9,432 bases of DNA, taken from assembly GCA_030431185.1 (NCBI GenBank), contig JAUIJO010000123.1, forward strand, positions 1 to 9,432, given 5' to 3'. Position 1 is the stretch's first letter. Each line of letters begins with the position of its first letter. The position numbers and the translations under genes were made by a program. The notes beneath the pieces were generated by a model. The model had not been told where the DNA came from. It was given only the letters and a program-made list of their open reading frames with translations, and did not search any database. This DNA comes from Gammaproteobacteria bacterium (GTDB lineage: Bacteria > Pseudomonadota > Gammaproteobacteria > Xanthomonadales > Xanthomonadaceae). Positions 1 to 6,355 of this stretch are shown here, piece after piece.

Positions 1-1
1 A

Positions 2-100
2 GCCGTCGAGCTGCATGACGCGGAGAGCCGCACCCAGGCCATCCAGGGCAGCATCAGCACCCACGACCGCCACAACCAGGGCAAGCGCGACAGCCGCTGA
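2..100 (+). CDS. C-terminal end of an unidentified protein (partial)
   Basis: An open frame enters from the left edge and ends at TGA 98-100, giving 32 residues that begin AVELHDAESRTQAIQGSIST and end in a basic, hydrophilic tail (HDRHNQGKRDSR). The composition (mixed Glu, Asp, Gln, Ser, hydrophobics at intervals) looks like a real helical C-terminus rather than the Ala/Arg/Pro-rich text of non-coding frames in this GC-rich DNA. No family can be recognised from so little sequence. The start and most of the gene lie outside the window. A competing frame from position 15 has typical shadow composition and was not preferred. Confidence 0.45.
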   Translation, partial: AVELHDAESRTQAIQGSISTHDRHNQGKRDSR

Positions 101-310
101 ACCCGACGGCCGGTGCCCGGGCAGCGCGAAGCAGGGGCCCGCGGGCGCCTGGCGGCGCCGCGCTGCTAGACTCCCGGGGCAGGGACGGAGTCCTGGCCTG
201 TCATCCCGGGCATGGCGCCGCCCGCCGTGACCGCATGCACCGGCGAAGGCGAGGCGCGCCATCCGCATGCGTTTCGCGGGATCCCTGCATCGATCGCCAC
301 TGGAGTCGAC
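101..310. other. Intergenic region upstream of the MscS gene
   Basis: I see no gene in this 210-base stretch. It is very GC-rich and holds short perfect palindromes (TGCCCGGGCA at 114-123, GCCCGCGGGC at 137-146) and a GGCGCC pair (144-149 and 154-159) that could fold. None is followed by a T-run, so a terminator for the preceding gene cannot be claimed. TAGACT at 167-172 resembles a sigma-70 -10 box, but no matching -35 box sits 16-18 bases upstream, so it is only a weak promoter candidate. Confidence 0.4.
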
Positions 311-2851
311 ATGACGCGCCGCTTCGCCCTGCTCGCCTGCCTCCTGCTGTCCATCGTGGTGCTTCCAGGGCCCGTCCTCGCCGCACAGGACATCGCCAAG
401 GCGCTGGCGGCCCCCGAGGCCAAGCCCGAAGCGCCCCAGGCGATCCCCCTTGCGGACATCCCGACGCGGGCCGACGCCGACGAGCGCTTCGCGGAGACGG
501 TGATCGCGCAGGCCAATACTCCCGGCCCGGTCGCATCACTGGCGCAGCGCCTGGACGCGATCGGCCGCTCCGCCCGGCAGAAGACCCAGCTGGCCGCGAC
601 CCAGGACCTCGACACCCTGCCCGTGTTGCGACTGGAGAGCCTGGACCGCCACTGGAGCTTCGACGATCGCCTGTTCGAGCGCTGGCGCGCAGACCTCAAG
701 GAGGCGAGCACGCCGTTCGTGACCTCCGCCGCCGAGATCGCCGCGCGGCGTGCCGCCTGGGAAGCCACCCTCAAGGCCGACGATGACGGCCACTTGCCGG
801 ACGCCCTGTCGGGGCTCGCCAAACAGGTACTGGACTACCTGGCCCGCGCCGAGGCCGCGTTGTCGCCGCCGATGCAGGAATACATCCAGCTGGGACGCCG
901 GGCGAACGCCGTCGAAGCACAGATAGACGCCGGTCGCGCCGGCGTGGCGGCCGCGATCGCCGACATCGACCGGCGTCTCTTCCATGTCGACGCCCCGCCG
1001 ATCTGGCGACTGCCCGCCGCGCCGACGGCCACCGACGGCCGCGTGTCGGCGATCGAGACCGGCTGGCAGATCGAGACCGATTTCGCCAGGCAGTACAGCG
1101 CGTCCAACGTCGACAACCAGCGCTTGATGAACCTCATGCAGCTGCTGTTGCTGCCGCTCCTGGCCTGGCTGAGCTACTACTACCGCAAGCAGCGCGGCCC
1201 GCTCCCGACCAGCAGCATCGGCGCGAGCGCGCAGGACTCCCTGCTGGAAGCATCCGAGGGCGTCCTCCACCGCCCCGTATCGGCGTGGTTGCTGTTGTCG
1301 ATGATGGCGGTACTGCTGTTCGAGCCCGACGCGCCCCTGATCCTGCACCAGATTGTCATGTTCGCGGCACTGGTGCCCACGCTCCGGCTGCTGCCCCCGC
1401 GTGTCTTCGAGCTGTTCGGACCCTGGCCCTATGCCGCGACGGGCCTCTACCTGCTCGAGCACCTGGGCGTGTTGTTCATGGACAACCCCCTCGCCTACCG
1501 CCTGTACAGCCTGTCGGTGACCCTGCTGGCGATGGTGGTGACCCTGTGGTTGCTGTGGCGCTCGCGGCACAAGGCGTCCGACCTCGGACTGCAGGGCAAG
1601 GCGCGTTCGTCCATCCACGTGGTGGCCTGGACGGGCGTCGCGATGCTGGCGATCTCCGCGCTGGCCAACATCTTCGGCAACGTGTCCCTGGCCGAGATGC
1701 TCACCGGCGGCCTGCTCGACAGCGGCTACATGGCCCTGATGCTGTATGCGGCCGTCGCGGTGTTCCTGGCACTGCTGCGGCTCACGTTCGCCCAGCCGGG
1801 GCTGTCGAAGCTGCGCATGCTGCGGCAGGACGGCGGCTCGATGATGCGCACCTTCGGGCGCATCCTGAGCCTTGCCGCCTTGGTCGGCTGGCTGGTGTTC
1901 ACCGCCGACCGGTTCCGCCTCCTGCGCCCGATCTACACGACCGTCGACGCGGCACTGACGCACGAGTTCACCGTGGGCGCGCTCAGCATCTCGCTGGGGC
2001 ACGTGCTGCTGTTCGTCATCGCGGTGGTGATCGCGTTCCTGTCCGCGAAACTGGTCCGTTTCGTCCTGCAGGAAGAAGTCCTGCCAAAGATGTCGCTGCC
2101 CCGCGGCGTCGACAACAGCGTGGCCTCGCTGACCTACTACGCGGTGCTGCTGCTCGGCTTCCTGGCCGCCCTCTCGGTGACCGGCTTCGAAGTGGGCCAG
2201 CTGGCCTTCCTGTTCGGCGCCCTGGGCGTGGGCATCGGCTTCGGCCTGCAGAACGTGGTCAACAACTTCGTGTCGGGCCTGATCCTGATGTTCGAACGGC
2301 CGATCCAGCCGGGCGACGTCGTCGACATCCCCGGCACTTCCGGCAACGTGCGCGAGATCGGCATGCGGGCGACGATCATCAAGACCTTCGATGGCGCCGA
2401 CGTGGTGGTGCCCAATGGCACGCTGCTGTCGGAAAACCTGGTGAACTGGACGCTGCGCGACATGTTCCGGCGCATCGAGATCGACCTCGGCGTGGCCTAT
2501 GGCGCCGATCCCAACGAGGTAATCGACCGGGTGCAGGAGGTATTGCGCGCCCACCCCGGCGTCTCCGATCACCCGGAGCCGTCCGTGTTCTTCATGGCGT
2601 TCGGCGCCAGTTCGCTCGACTTTTCGATCCGCGCGTGGACCCGCGACTACGAAGGCTGGCTGGGCATCCGCAGCCAGCTGCTGACCCGGATCTACGCGAG
2701 CCTCGCCGACGCCGGCATCGAGATACCCTTCCCCCAACGCGACCTGCACTTGCGCAGCGTGTCGGAGGACGTCCGCTCGGCCCTCGCGCCCCGGCCCGCG
2801 TTGCCGGACGCCCACGCGATACCGGACGGGGATCGCGGATCGCAAGGCTGA
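311..2851 (+). CDS. MscS-superfamily mechanosensitive ion channel with large periplasmic N-terminal domain
   Basis: This gene encodes an inner-membrane channel that should open under membrane tension and release solutes on osmotic downshock. The 846-residue protein starts with a signal peptide (MTRRFALLACLLLSIVVLPG, cleavage probably after VLA near residue 24). Next comes an Ala/Glu/Arg-rich, helical periplasmic region (about 25-270) and roughly ten predicted membrane helices (about 272-625). The MscS pore helix follows, with Gly/Ala packing (FGALGVGIGFGLQNVVNNF, about 635-655), then the conserved ERPIQPGDVVDIP loop, the beta domain with VVVPNGTLLSENLVNW, and a cytoplasmic alpha/beta domain. 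The length lies between MscS (286 aa in E. coli) and MscK/MscM (over 1100 aa), as in many multi-helix MscS relatives. ATG 311 is chosen over the in-frame ATG 212 because GGAG at 302-305 precedes it by 5 bases and the signal peptide begins there. Family is certain; subfamily and physiological role are not. Confidence 0.93.
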   Translation: MTRRFALLACLLLSIVVLPGPVLAAQDIAKALAAPEAKPEAPQAIPLADIPTRADADERFAETVIAQANTPGPVASLAQRLDAIGRSARQKTQLAATQDLDTLPVLRLESLDRHWSFDDRLFERWRADLKEASTPFVTSAAEIAARRAAWEATLKADDDGHLPDALSGLAKQVLDYLARAEAALSPPMQEYIQLGRRANAVEAQIDAGRAGVAAAIADIDRRLFHVDAPPIWRLPAAPTATDGRVSAIETGWQIETDFARQYSASNVDNQRLMNLMQLLLLPLLAWLSYYYRKQRGPLPTSSIGASAQDSLLEASEGVLHRPVSAWLLLSMMAVLLFEPDAPLILHQIVMFAALVPTLRLLPPRVFELFGPWPYAATGLYLLEHLGVLFMDNPLAYRLYSLSVTLLAMVVTLWLLWRSRHKASDLGLQGKARSSIHVVAWTGVAMLAISALANIFGNVSLAEMLTGGLLDSGYMALMLYAAVAVFLALLRLTFAQPGLSKLRMLRQDGGSMMRTFGRILSLAALVGWLVFTADRFRLLRPIYTTVDAALTHEFTVGALSISLGHVLLFVIAVVIAFLSAKLVRFVLQEEVLPKMSLPRGVDNSVASLTYYAVLLLGFLAALSVTGFEVGQLAFLFGALGVGIGFGLQNVVNNFVSGLILMFERPIQPGDVVDIPGTSGNVREIGMRATIIKTFDGADVVVPNGTLLSENLVNWTLRDMFRRIEIDLGVAYGADPNEVIDRVQEVLRAHPGVSDHPEPSVFFMAFGASSLDFSIRAWTRDYEGWLGIRSQLLTRIYASLADAGIEIPFPQRDLHLRSVSEDVRSALAPRPALPDAHAIPDGDRGSQG

Positions 2852-2905
2852 ACCGTTGTAGCGTGTTCAGGCAATTCTTGCGATGCATTCACGCCGCCCT
2901 GACCA

Positions 2906-2919
2906 ACATGGGCCCATGT
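2906..2919. promoter_or_regulatory. 14-bp perfect palindrome upstream of rcnB-like gene (candidate operator)
   Basis: ACATGGGCCCATGT reads identically on both strands and ends 29 bases before the ATG of the RcnB-family gene. No T-run follows, so it is not an intrinsic terminator for the channel gene upstream. Its position suits an operator or a 5'-UTR hairpin close to the ribosome binding site. A palindrome of this length could also arise by chance in a 9-kb GC-rich window, so regulatory function is only inferred. Confidence 0.3.
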
Positions 2920-2935
2920 CCACCGACGCCTCTGC

Positions 2936-2942
2936 AAGGAGG
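2936..2942 (+). promoter_or_regulatory. Strong Shine-Dalgarno site of rcnB-like gene
   Basis: AAGGAGG, a near-perfect anti-16S match, lies 6 bases before ATG 2949. It decides the start against the in-frame upstream ATGs at 2883 and 2916, neither of which precedes a signal peptide directly. Confidence 0.85.
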
Positions 2943-2948
2943 AATGCC

Positions 2949-3332
2949 ATGAACATCACACGCACGCTCATCGCCACCGCCATCGCCTCGCTGGCCCTCG
3001 CCGCCACACCGGCCAACGCGGGGAACGGGCACGGTCAGGGCAAGGGCAAGGGCGGTCCGCCCTCGTACGTCGAGCATGGCCCGCCGGGCAACGCCCCGCA
3101 TGACAACGGCCGCCATGACAACGGCCGCCACCTGGGCTGGTACAAGCAGCAGTGGAAGCGCGGCGAGCGCATCCCGGTGGCCTATGTCGAGCCGCGTTAT
3201 TACCTCGACGACTACCGCGCCTACGACCTGCATGCGCCGCCGCGCGGTTACCGCTGGGTGCGCCCGATGGACGATCGCTACCTGCTGGTCGAGATCGCCA
3301 CCGGCGTGATCAGCGAGGTCCTGGGCTACTGA
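2949..3332 (+). CDS. RcnB-family periplasmic protein
   Basis: The 127-residue product is exported: residues 1-24 (MNITRTLIATAIASLALAAT plus PANA) form a clean Sec signal peptide with an Ala-x-Ala cleavage site. The mature protein begins with a Gly/His/Lys/Pro-rich, probably disordered linker (about 25-60). It ends with the RcnB-type module: GWYKQQWKRGERIP, then a Tyr-rich stretch (YVEPRYYLDDYRAYDL), the PPRGYRWVR turn and a terminal DRYLLVEIATGVI strand. E. coli RcnB is a periplasmic protein needed for nickel/cobalt homeostasis with the RcnA exporter. No rcnA or rcnR is visible here, so a metal role is inferred from family alone, and many homologues have no tested function. The linker holds an exact 15-base tandem duplication (HDNGRHDNGR). 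Transcription probably ends at the terminator that follows. Confidence 0.88.
   Translation: MNITRTLIATAIASLALAATPANAGNGHGQGKGKGGPPSYVEHGPPGNAPHDNGRHDNGRHLGWYKQQWKRGERIPVAYVEPRYYLDDYRAYDLHAPPRGYRWVRPMDDRYLLVEIATGVISEVLGY
3099..3128 (+). repeat. Two-copy 15-bp tandem repeat inside rcnB-like gene
   Basis: CATGACAACGGCCGC occurs twice in a row with no mismatch (3099-3113 and 3114-3128) and encodes HDNGR twice. Identity at third codon positions suggests a recent slippage duplication in a disordered linker. Copy number may vary between strains without harming the fold. Confidence 0.8.
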
Positions 3333-3361
3333 GCCCTGCATTTAGCGCACGCGTCACGAAG

Positions 3362-3389
3362 AGGCCCCGCCATCGCGGGGCCTTTTTTT
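3362..3389 (+). terminator. Factor-independent terminator after rcnB-like gene
   Basis: A 9-bp perfect stem (AGGCCCCGC / GCGGGGCCT) with a CATC tetraloop runs directly into a run of seven T's ending at 3389. It begins 29 bases after the rcnB-like stop codon and is the textbook form of an intrinsic terminator on the plus strand. Confidence 0.93.
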
Positions 3390-3595
3390 CTGCCGCGGCC
3401 CGAACCGGTGGCCGGAGCCCGAGGGAATCCACGCATGTCCGCTCCCGGCGGCGGGAAGACGTCACTCCCGGCCGTCGATCCACCTTCCCCATGGCGGCAG
3501 AACCGATGCCCGCCCCGAGCCCACGCGGGCCATCCATGCCACGGCCTCGACGCCACCTGCGCTATGTTCGAGCCTCCCGTCCGGAGATCAACACG

Positions 3596-3886
3596 ATGAC
3601 CACCACCGCCCACTGGCGCGACACCGAACTGGCCCGCAGCGACGCCACGGTCGAGGTGGAAGGCAACGCCTACTTCCCGCCCGGTTCGGTGCATGCCGAG
3701 CACCTGCGCCCCAGCGAGCACACCACGGTCTGCCCGTGGAAAGGCATCGCGCACTATTACGACGTGGTCGTCGGCGACGCGGTCAATGCCAACGCGGCGT
3801 GGTATTACCCGGATCCCAGGCCGGAAGCCGCCGCCATCAAGGATCGCGTGGCGTTCTGGAAGGGCGTCGCCGTCTCGGAAGCGTGA
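3596..3886 (+). CDS. DUF427 domain-containing protein
   Basis: The 96-residue protein consists essentially of one DUF427 domain. Hallmarks are TVEVEGNAYFPPGSV (residues about 19-33), the STVCPWKG-type loop, here HTTVCPWKGIAHYYDV (about 42-57), NANAAWYYPDP (about 64-74) and the closing DRVAFWKGV strand. DUF427 proteins are small, soluble, mainly beta proteins without an established biochemical function; no catalytic residues can be named. ATG 3596 is preceded by GGAG at 3583-3586 (9-base spacing). GCTATGTT near 3561-3568 could hold a -10 box, but no good -35 box is seen. An upstream in-frame extension back to 3152 crosses the terminator and the rcnB-like gene, so it is rejected. The next ORF starts 5 bases after this stop, suggesting a two-gene transcript. 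Confidence 0.88.
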   Translation: MTTTAHWRDTELARSDATVEVEGNAYFPPGSVHAEHLRPSEHTTVCPWKGIAHYYDVVVGDAVNANAAWYYPDPRPEAAAIKDRVAFWKGVAVSEA

Positions 3887-3891
3887 CGACG

Positions 3892-4062
3892 ATGGACGCA
3901 CCGACCCCGCCCTGGAAGAAGCCGCCGCCCAAGCGTCGGAGCGCACCGGTCCCGCTCAGCGAATCGCAGAAAGCGGCCGCCCGGGCCCGGGCGGAAGCAG
4001 CGGGACGCCGTTATCCGAACCTGATCGACAACATGTGGGCGAAGACACTGCCGCGCGAGTGA
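3892..4062 (+). CDS. Small basic hypothetical protein (56 aa)
   Basis: The product opens with a Pro/Lys-rich segment (MDAPTPPWKKPPPKRRSAPV). It continues with a predicted Ala/Arg-rich helix (SESQKAAARARAEAAGRRYP) and ends with NLIDNMWAKTLPRE. It is strongly basic, lacks Cys and membrane segments, and is presumably cytosolic. The C-terminal RRYPNLIDNMW text looks like conserved small proteobacterial hypotheticals I have a general memory of, but I cannot name a family or function. ATG 3892 has GGAAG at 3877-3881 with 10-base spacing. A GTG at 3883 overlaps the DUF427 stop (GTGA) and is in frame, but it has no usable ribosome site. Spacing and orientation imply co-transcription with the DUF427 gene. 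Confidence 0.68.
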   Translation: MDAPTPPWKKPPPKRRSAPVPLSESQKAAARARAEAAGRRYPNLIDNMWAKTLPRE

Positions 4063-4064
4063 TC

Positions 4065-4081
4065 GCACGCGCGGCGCGTGC
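4065..4081. other. Inverted repeat between convergent genes
   Basis: GCACGCGC and GCGCGTGC flank a single G between the stop of the small basic ORF and the stop of the MFS gene. As RNA this folds into a 7-bp stem with a 3-base loop in either direction. There is no T-run, so it is at best a weak bidirectional transcription barrier. Confidence 0.3.
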
Positions 4082-4082
4082 C

Positions 4083-5297
4083 TCAGGCGGCCGCCTCGCA
4101 GGCGGACCCGGATACGCGACGGCCGCGCGCCGCCCACAGGTACATGCCCAGGCCGGCCAGCGCGGTGGCCGCGCCGACGTACCCCGTCGAAGTCCAGCCG
4201 TATCCCGCGGTGATGGCCATGCCGCCCAGCCAGGGACCGAGCGCGTTGGCGGTGTTGAAGGCCGAGTGGTTGGACGCCGCGGCCAGCGTCTGGGCGCCGC
4301 CCGCCACGTCCATCAGGTGGGCCTGCAGCACCGGCGCGAGGGCGCCCATCGTGCCGACCGCGACCACCGCCGGCAGCAGCGTCCACATCGACCCCGCCGC
4401 CAGCGGGAACGCCAGCAACAGCACCACCGACCAGCCGAGCACCACCGCGATGGCACGGAACTGCAGGCGGTCGAACAGCCAGCCACCGGCGAGATTGCCG
4501 AGGATGCCGCCCACGCCGAAGGCCAGCATGCCCAGCGGCGTCCAGGCTTCCGGTACGCCGGTCACGTGGATCATCGTCGGCGCGAGGTAACTGAACACGC
4601 AGAACATGCCGGCGAATCCGATCGCGCCGATGCCCATCGCCTGCCAGACCGGCTTGCGGTTGAAGTCGCGCAACTCGCGCATCGGATCGGCACGCGGCTC
4701 CTCGGGATCGGGCGGCAGCGTGCGCGCCACCATGATCACCGTGGCGATGGCGATCAGGGCCACCAGGCCGAAGGCATACCGCCACTCGAACTGCTGGCCG
4801 AGCCACGTGGCGAGCGGATTGCCGACGAGCAGGGCGACCGCCAGGCCCAGCAGCACGCGGCTGACCGCCACGCCCCGTTGCGCCGGAGGGCTGATCGATG
4901 CGGCGACCAGGGCCGCGACGCCGAAATAGGCGCCGTGCGGCAGTCCGGCGACGAAGCGGAACACCAGCATGGTCGGGTAGTCGGGCGCCAGCGCACTGGC
5001 CAGGTTGCCCAGCGCATAGAAGCCCATCAGGAACAGCAGCATCGGCCGCCGCGGCAGGCGCGCGCCGAGGATCGCCAGCAGGGGCGCGCCGACCACGACG
5101 CCGATCGCGTAGGCGCTGATGACGTGACCCACCTGGGTCTCGCCCACGCCCATTCCCCGCGCGATGTCGGGCATCAGTCCCATCACGACGAACTCGCTGG
5201 TGCCGATCGCGAAGCCGCCCATCGCCAGCGCGAACAGGATCGCCCGCACCGCGGCGGGAGGCAGGGTCCGACTGGCTTGGGATCCGGCGACGCTCAT
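4083..5297 (-). CDS. MFS transporter, DHA1 drug/sugar efflux type (AraJ-like)
   Basis: This 404-residue inner-membrane protein has the twelve-helix pattern of the major facilitator superfamily and should be a proton-driven exporter. The family signature is in helix 1, GFAIGTSEFVVMGLMPDIA (about 28-46), shared with AraJ, sugar-efflux and CmlR-type chloramphenicol exporters. Helix 2 carries SAYAIGVVVGAP (61-72). The motif A loop is GARLPRRPMLL (78-88). The amino half ends with a central charged loop (PPDPEEPRADPMRELRDF, around 200-217). The late NHSAFNTANALGPWLGG stretch in helix 11 is also typical. ATG 5297 is the first start that precedes helix 1 in full; its ribosome site is weak (GGA about 9 bases upstream). 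The substrate cannot be read from the sequence. It is convergent with the DUF427 pair and divergent from the small membrane gene. Confidence 0.9.
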   Translation of the reverse strand: MSVAGSQASRTLPPAAVRAILFALAMGGFAIGTSEFVVMGLMPDIARGMGVGETQVGHVISAYAIGVVVGAPLLAILGARLPRRPMLLFLMGFYALGNLASALAPDYPTMLVFRFVAGLPHGAYFGVAALVAASISPPAQRGVAVSRVLLGLAVALLVGNPLATWLGQQFEWRYAFGLVALIAIATVIMVARTLPPDPEEPRADPMRELRDFNRKPVWQAMGIGAIGFAGMFCVFSYLAPTMIHVTGVPEAWTPLGMLAFGVGGILGNLAGGWLFDRLQFRAIAVVLGWSVVLLLAFPLAAGSMWTLLPAVVAVGTMGALAPVLQAHLMDVAGGAQTLAAASNHSAFNTANALGPWLGGMAITAGYGWTSTGYVGAATALAGLGMYLWAARGRRVSGSACEAAA

Positions 5298-5491
5298 GGC
5301 GGGTCCAGGGAAAGCGGGAGGTCCGTATTATTGTGCATTGCAGCATGCGCTGCCACGACGCAGCGTGGATCGCTGTGTGCCAGATCCGGTGATTCATCCG
5401 CGAACATGGTGGACATGCCTCGTGCCGCCACGCACACGTCCGGATGACACCGGCACGGGGATACTTGCCGCGTGCCCGCCGGAGAACGTCG
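5298..5491. promoter_or_regulatory. Divergent intergenic region with inverted repeats
   Basis: This 194-base region must carry the start signals for the MFS gene (minus) and the small membrane gene (plus). On the minus strand TAATAC (rc of 5325-5336 area, reading CAATAATACGG) is a plausible -10 box, with only a poor -35 box. GCAGC at 5340-5344 and GCTGC at 5349-5353 form an inverted repeat immediately upstream of it, and CACG...CGTG follows nearby. These could bind a local repressor, but no regulator gene adjoins the exporter. I see no gene here. Confidence 0.35.
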
Positions 5492-6331
5492 ATGGAACAG
5501 CTCGCGGCCCTGCTGGTCGGAAAGCCCATCAACATCCTGGTCATCGCCTTTCCATTCCTCCTGGCCGCCTGGTGGCCGACGGCGGCGGTCACCACGCCGC
5601 CGCCCTCCCGGCGCGCGATCCGGATCGCGGCGCTGGCCTGGCTGGCCTACGCGGGCTGGGAGATGGTGGTGGCCTGGCGGACGCCGGAGGCCAACATCCG
5701 GGTCGACCTGCTGGTGATCTGGCCGGTGCTCGCACTGTTGAGCCTGTGGGCCCTGCGGCGCTGGGTCGCTTTCCTGCGCACGGTGGCCGCGTGGCGGCCG
5801 CCTCGCGGTGACAGGCCGCGCGGTTCAGACCGGCAGGGCGGTGGTCTTCTTGACCGTGCGCAGGGCGAGGGTGGACTGCACGCGGACCACGCCCGGCAAC
5901 TGGGTCAGGATCTCGGTATGGATGCGTTCGAAGTCGGCGGCGTCGGCGTAGGCCACGCGCACCATGTAGTCGGCCACGCCCGCCAGCAGGCAGCACTCGG
6001 TGACCTCCGGGTGGCGCTGGATCGCGTCCTCGAAGGTGTCCAGGGCGGCGCGTCCCTGCTGGTCGAGCGTCACCAGCACGAAGGCCGTTCCCGGCAGTCC
6101 GGCGAGCTCTTCGTCGAGCAGCATCACGTAGCGCGAGATCAGGCCGCGCTCCTCGAGCAGCTTGACCCGGCGCAGGCAGGCCGACGGCGACAGGTTGATG
6201 CGCTGGGCCAGCTCGATGTTGGTCAGTCGACCGTCCTCCTGGAGGAGTCGGAGGATGGCGCGATCCCGGGAATCCAGCGACATTCCAGACATTGGAACAA
6301 TCTGCTCGCATTCAGTCAAAACAGGCGCTGA
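5492..6331 (+). CDS. Small membrane protein whose frame lacks a nearby stop and runs antisense through lrp
   Basis: The first about 105 codons look genuine. ATG 5492 has GGAGA at 5481-5485, 6 bases upstream. Residues about 12-30 (INILVIAFPFLLAAWW), 40-55 (IRIAALAWLAYAGWEMVVAW) and 70-92 (VDLLVIWPVLALLSLWALRRW) form three likely membrane helices. No function is recognised. After the third helix the frame becomes Arg/Pro/Gly-rich. From 5825 it lies codon-for-codon opposite the lrp-like gene, giving His/Gln/Gly/Arg-rich text until TGA 6329-6331 (279 residues in all). A TGA exists at 5809-5811, but one frame off. The simplest reading is a protein of about 105-110 residues that lost its stop by a one-base shift or sequence error. 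The tail is open only because GC-rich antisense frames rarely hold stops. The true 3' end is uncertain. Confidence 0.6.
   Translation: MEQLAALLVGKPINILVIAFPFLLAAWWPTAAVTTPPPSRRAIRIAALAWLAYAGWEMVVAWRTPEANIRVDLLVIWPVLALLSLWALRRWVAFLRTVAAWRPPRGDRPRGSDRQGGGLLDRAQGEGGLHADHARQLGQDLGMDAFEVGGVGVGHAHHVVGHARQQAALGDLRVALDRVLEGVQGGASLLVERHQHEGRSRQSGELFVEQHHVARDQAALLEQLDPAQAGRRRQVDALGQLDVGQSTVLLEESEDGAIPGIQRHSRHWNNLLAFSQNRR
5825..6283 (-). CDS. Lrp/AsnC-family transcriptional regulator
   Basis: The 152-residue protein has the usual Lrp/AsnC length and layout. An N-terminal winged helix-turn-helix (about 1-55) starts SLDSRDRAILRLLQEDGRLT and contains the recognition helix LSPSACLRRVKLLEERGLI. It is followed by a RAM (ACT-like) ligand-binding domain: AFVLVTLDQQG, then TECCLLAGVADYMVRVAYAD with the conserved Gly-x-x-Asp-Tyr turn, then a last strand VRVQSTLAL. 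Such proteins form octamers or dimers that bind amino acids and wrap promoter DNA. It is divergent from alanine dehydrogenase, so L-alanine is the likely effector and ald the likely target (inference from context). ATG 6283 gives the family-typical N-terminus. ATG 6292 (three extra residues, MSG) and TTG 6319 are alternatives. None of the three has a good Shine-Dalgarno site. Confidence 0.92.
   Translation of the reverse strand: MSLDSRDRAILRLLQEDGRLTNIELAQRINLSPSACLRRVKLLEERGLISRYVMLLDEELAGLPGTAFVLVTLDQQGRAALDTFEDAIQRHPEVTECCLLAGVADYMVRVAYADAADFERIHTEILTQLPGVVRVQSTLALRTVKKTTALPV
6284..6319 (-). promoter_or_regulatory. Candidate sigma-70 promoter of the lrp-like gene
   Basis: On the minus strand TTGACT (complement of 6314-6319; 5 of 6 to the -35 consensus) is followed after exactly 17 bases by TCCAAT (complement of 6291-6296; 4 of 6 to the -10 consensus). 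Transcription would then begin near 6285-6281, at or next to ATG 6283. That would make the mRNA leaderless and explain the missing ribosome binding site. Confidence 0.4.
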
Positions 6332-6355
6332 TCATGCGACTTATGGCGCCAGGAG

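Noticed and set aside
212..310. In-frame N-terminal extension of the channel gene from ATG 212
   Set aside because: There is no ribosome site at 212, and the extension would bury the signal peptide that begins at 311 behind GGAG.
536..2845. A 769-codon open frame on the minus strand opposite the channel gene
   Set aside because: It is His/Gln/Arg/Gly-rich with no domain and lies codon-opposite a well-supported MscS gene; GC-rich antisense frames commonly lack stops.
1285..2952. A 555-codon plus-strand frame overlapping the channel and the start of the rcnB-like gene
   Set aside because: Arg/Pro/Ala/Gly-rich shadow text without motifs, in conflict with two well-supported genes.
3099..3128. 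Possible CRISPR-like repeat
   Set aside because: There are only two adjacent coding copies without spacers; it is a tandem duplication inside a gene.
3693..5447. A 584-codon plus-strand frame across the DUF427 gene and antisense to the MFS gene
   Set aside because: The His/Gln/Arg/Asp-rich text mirrors the transporter codons; no start signal or domain.
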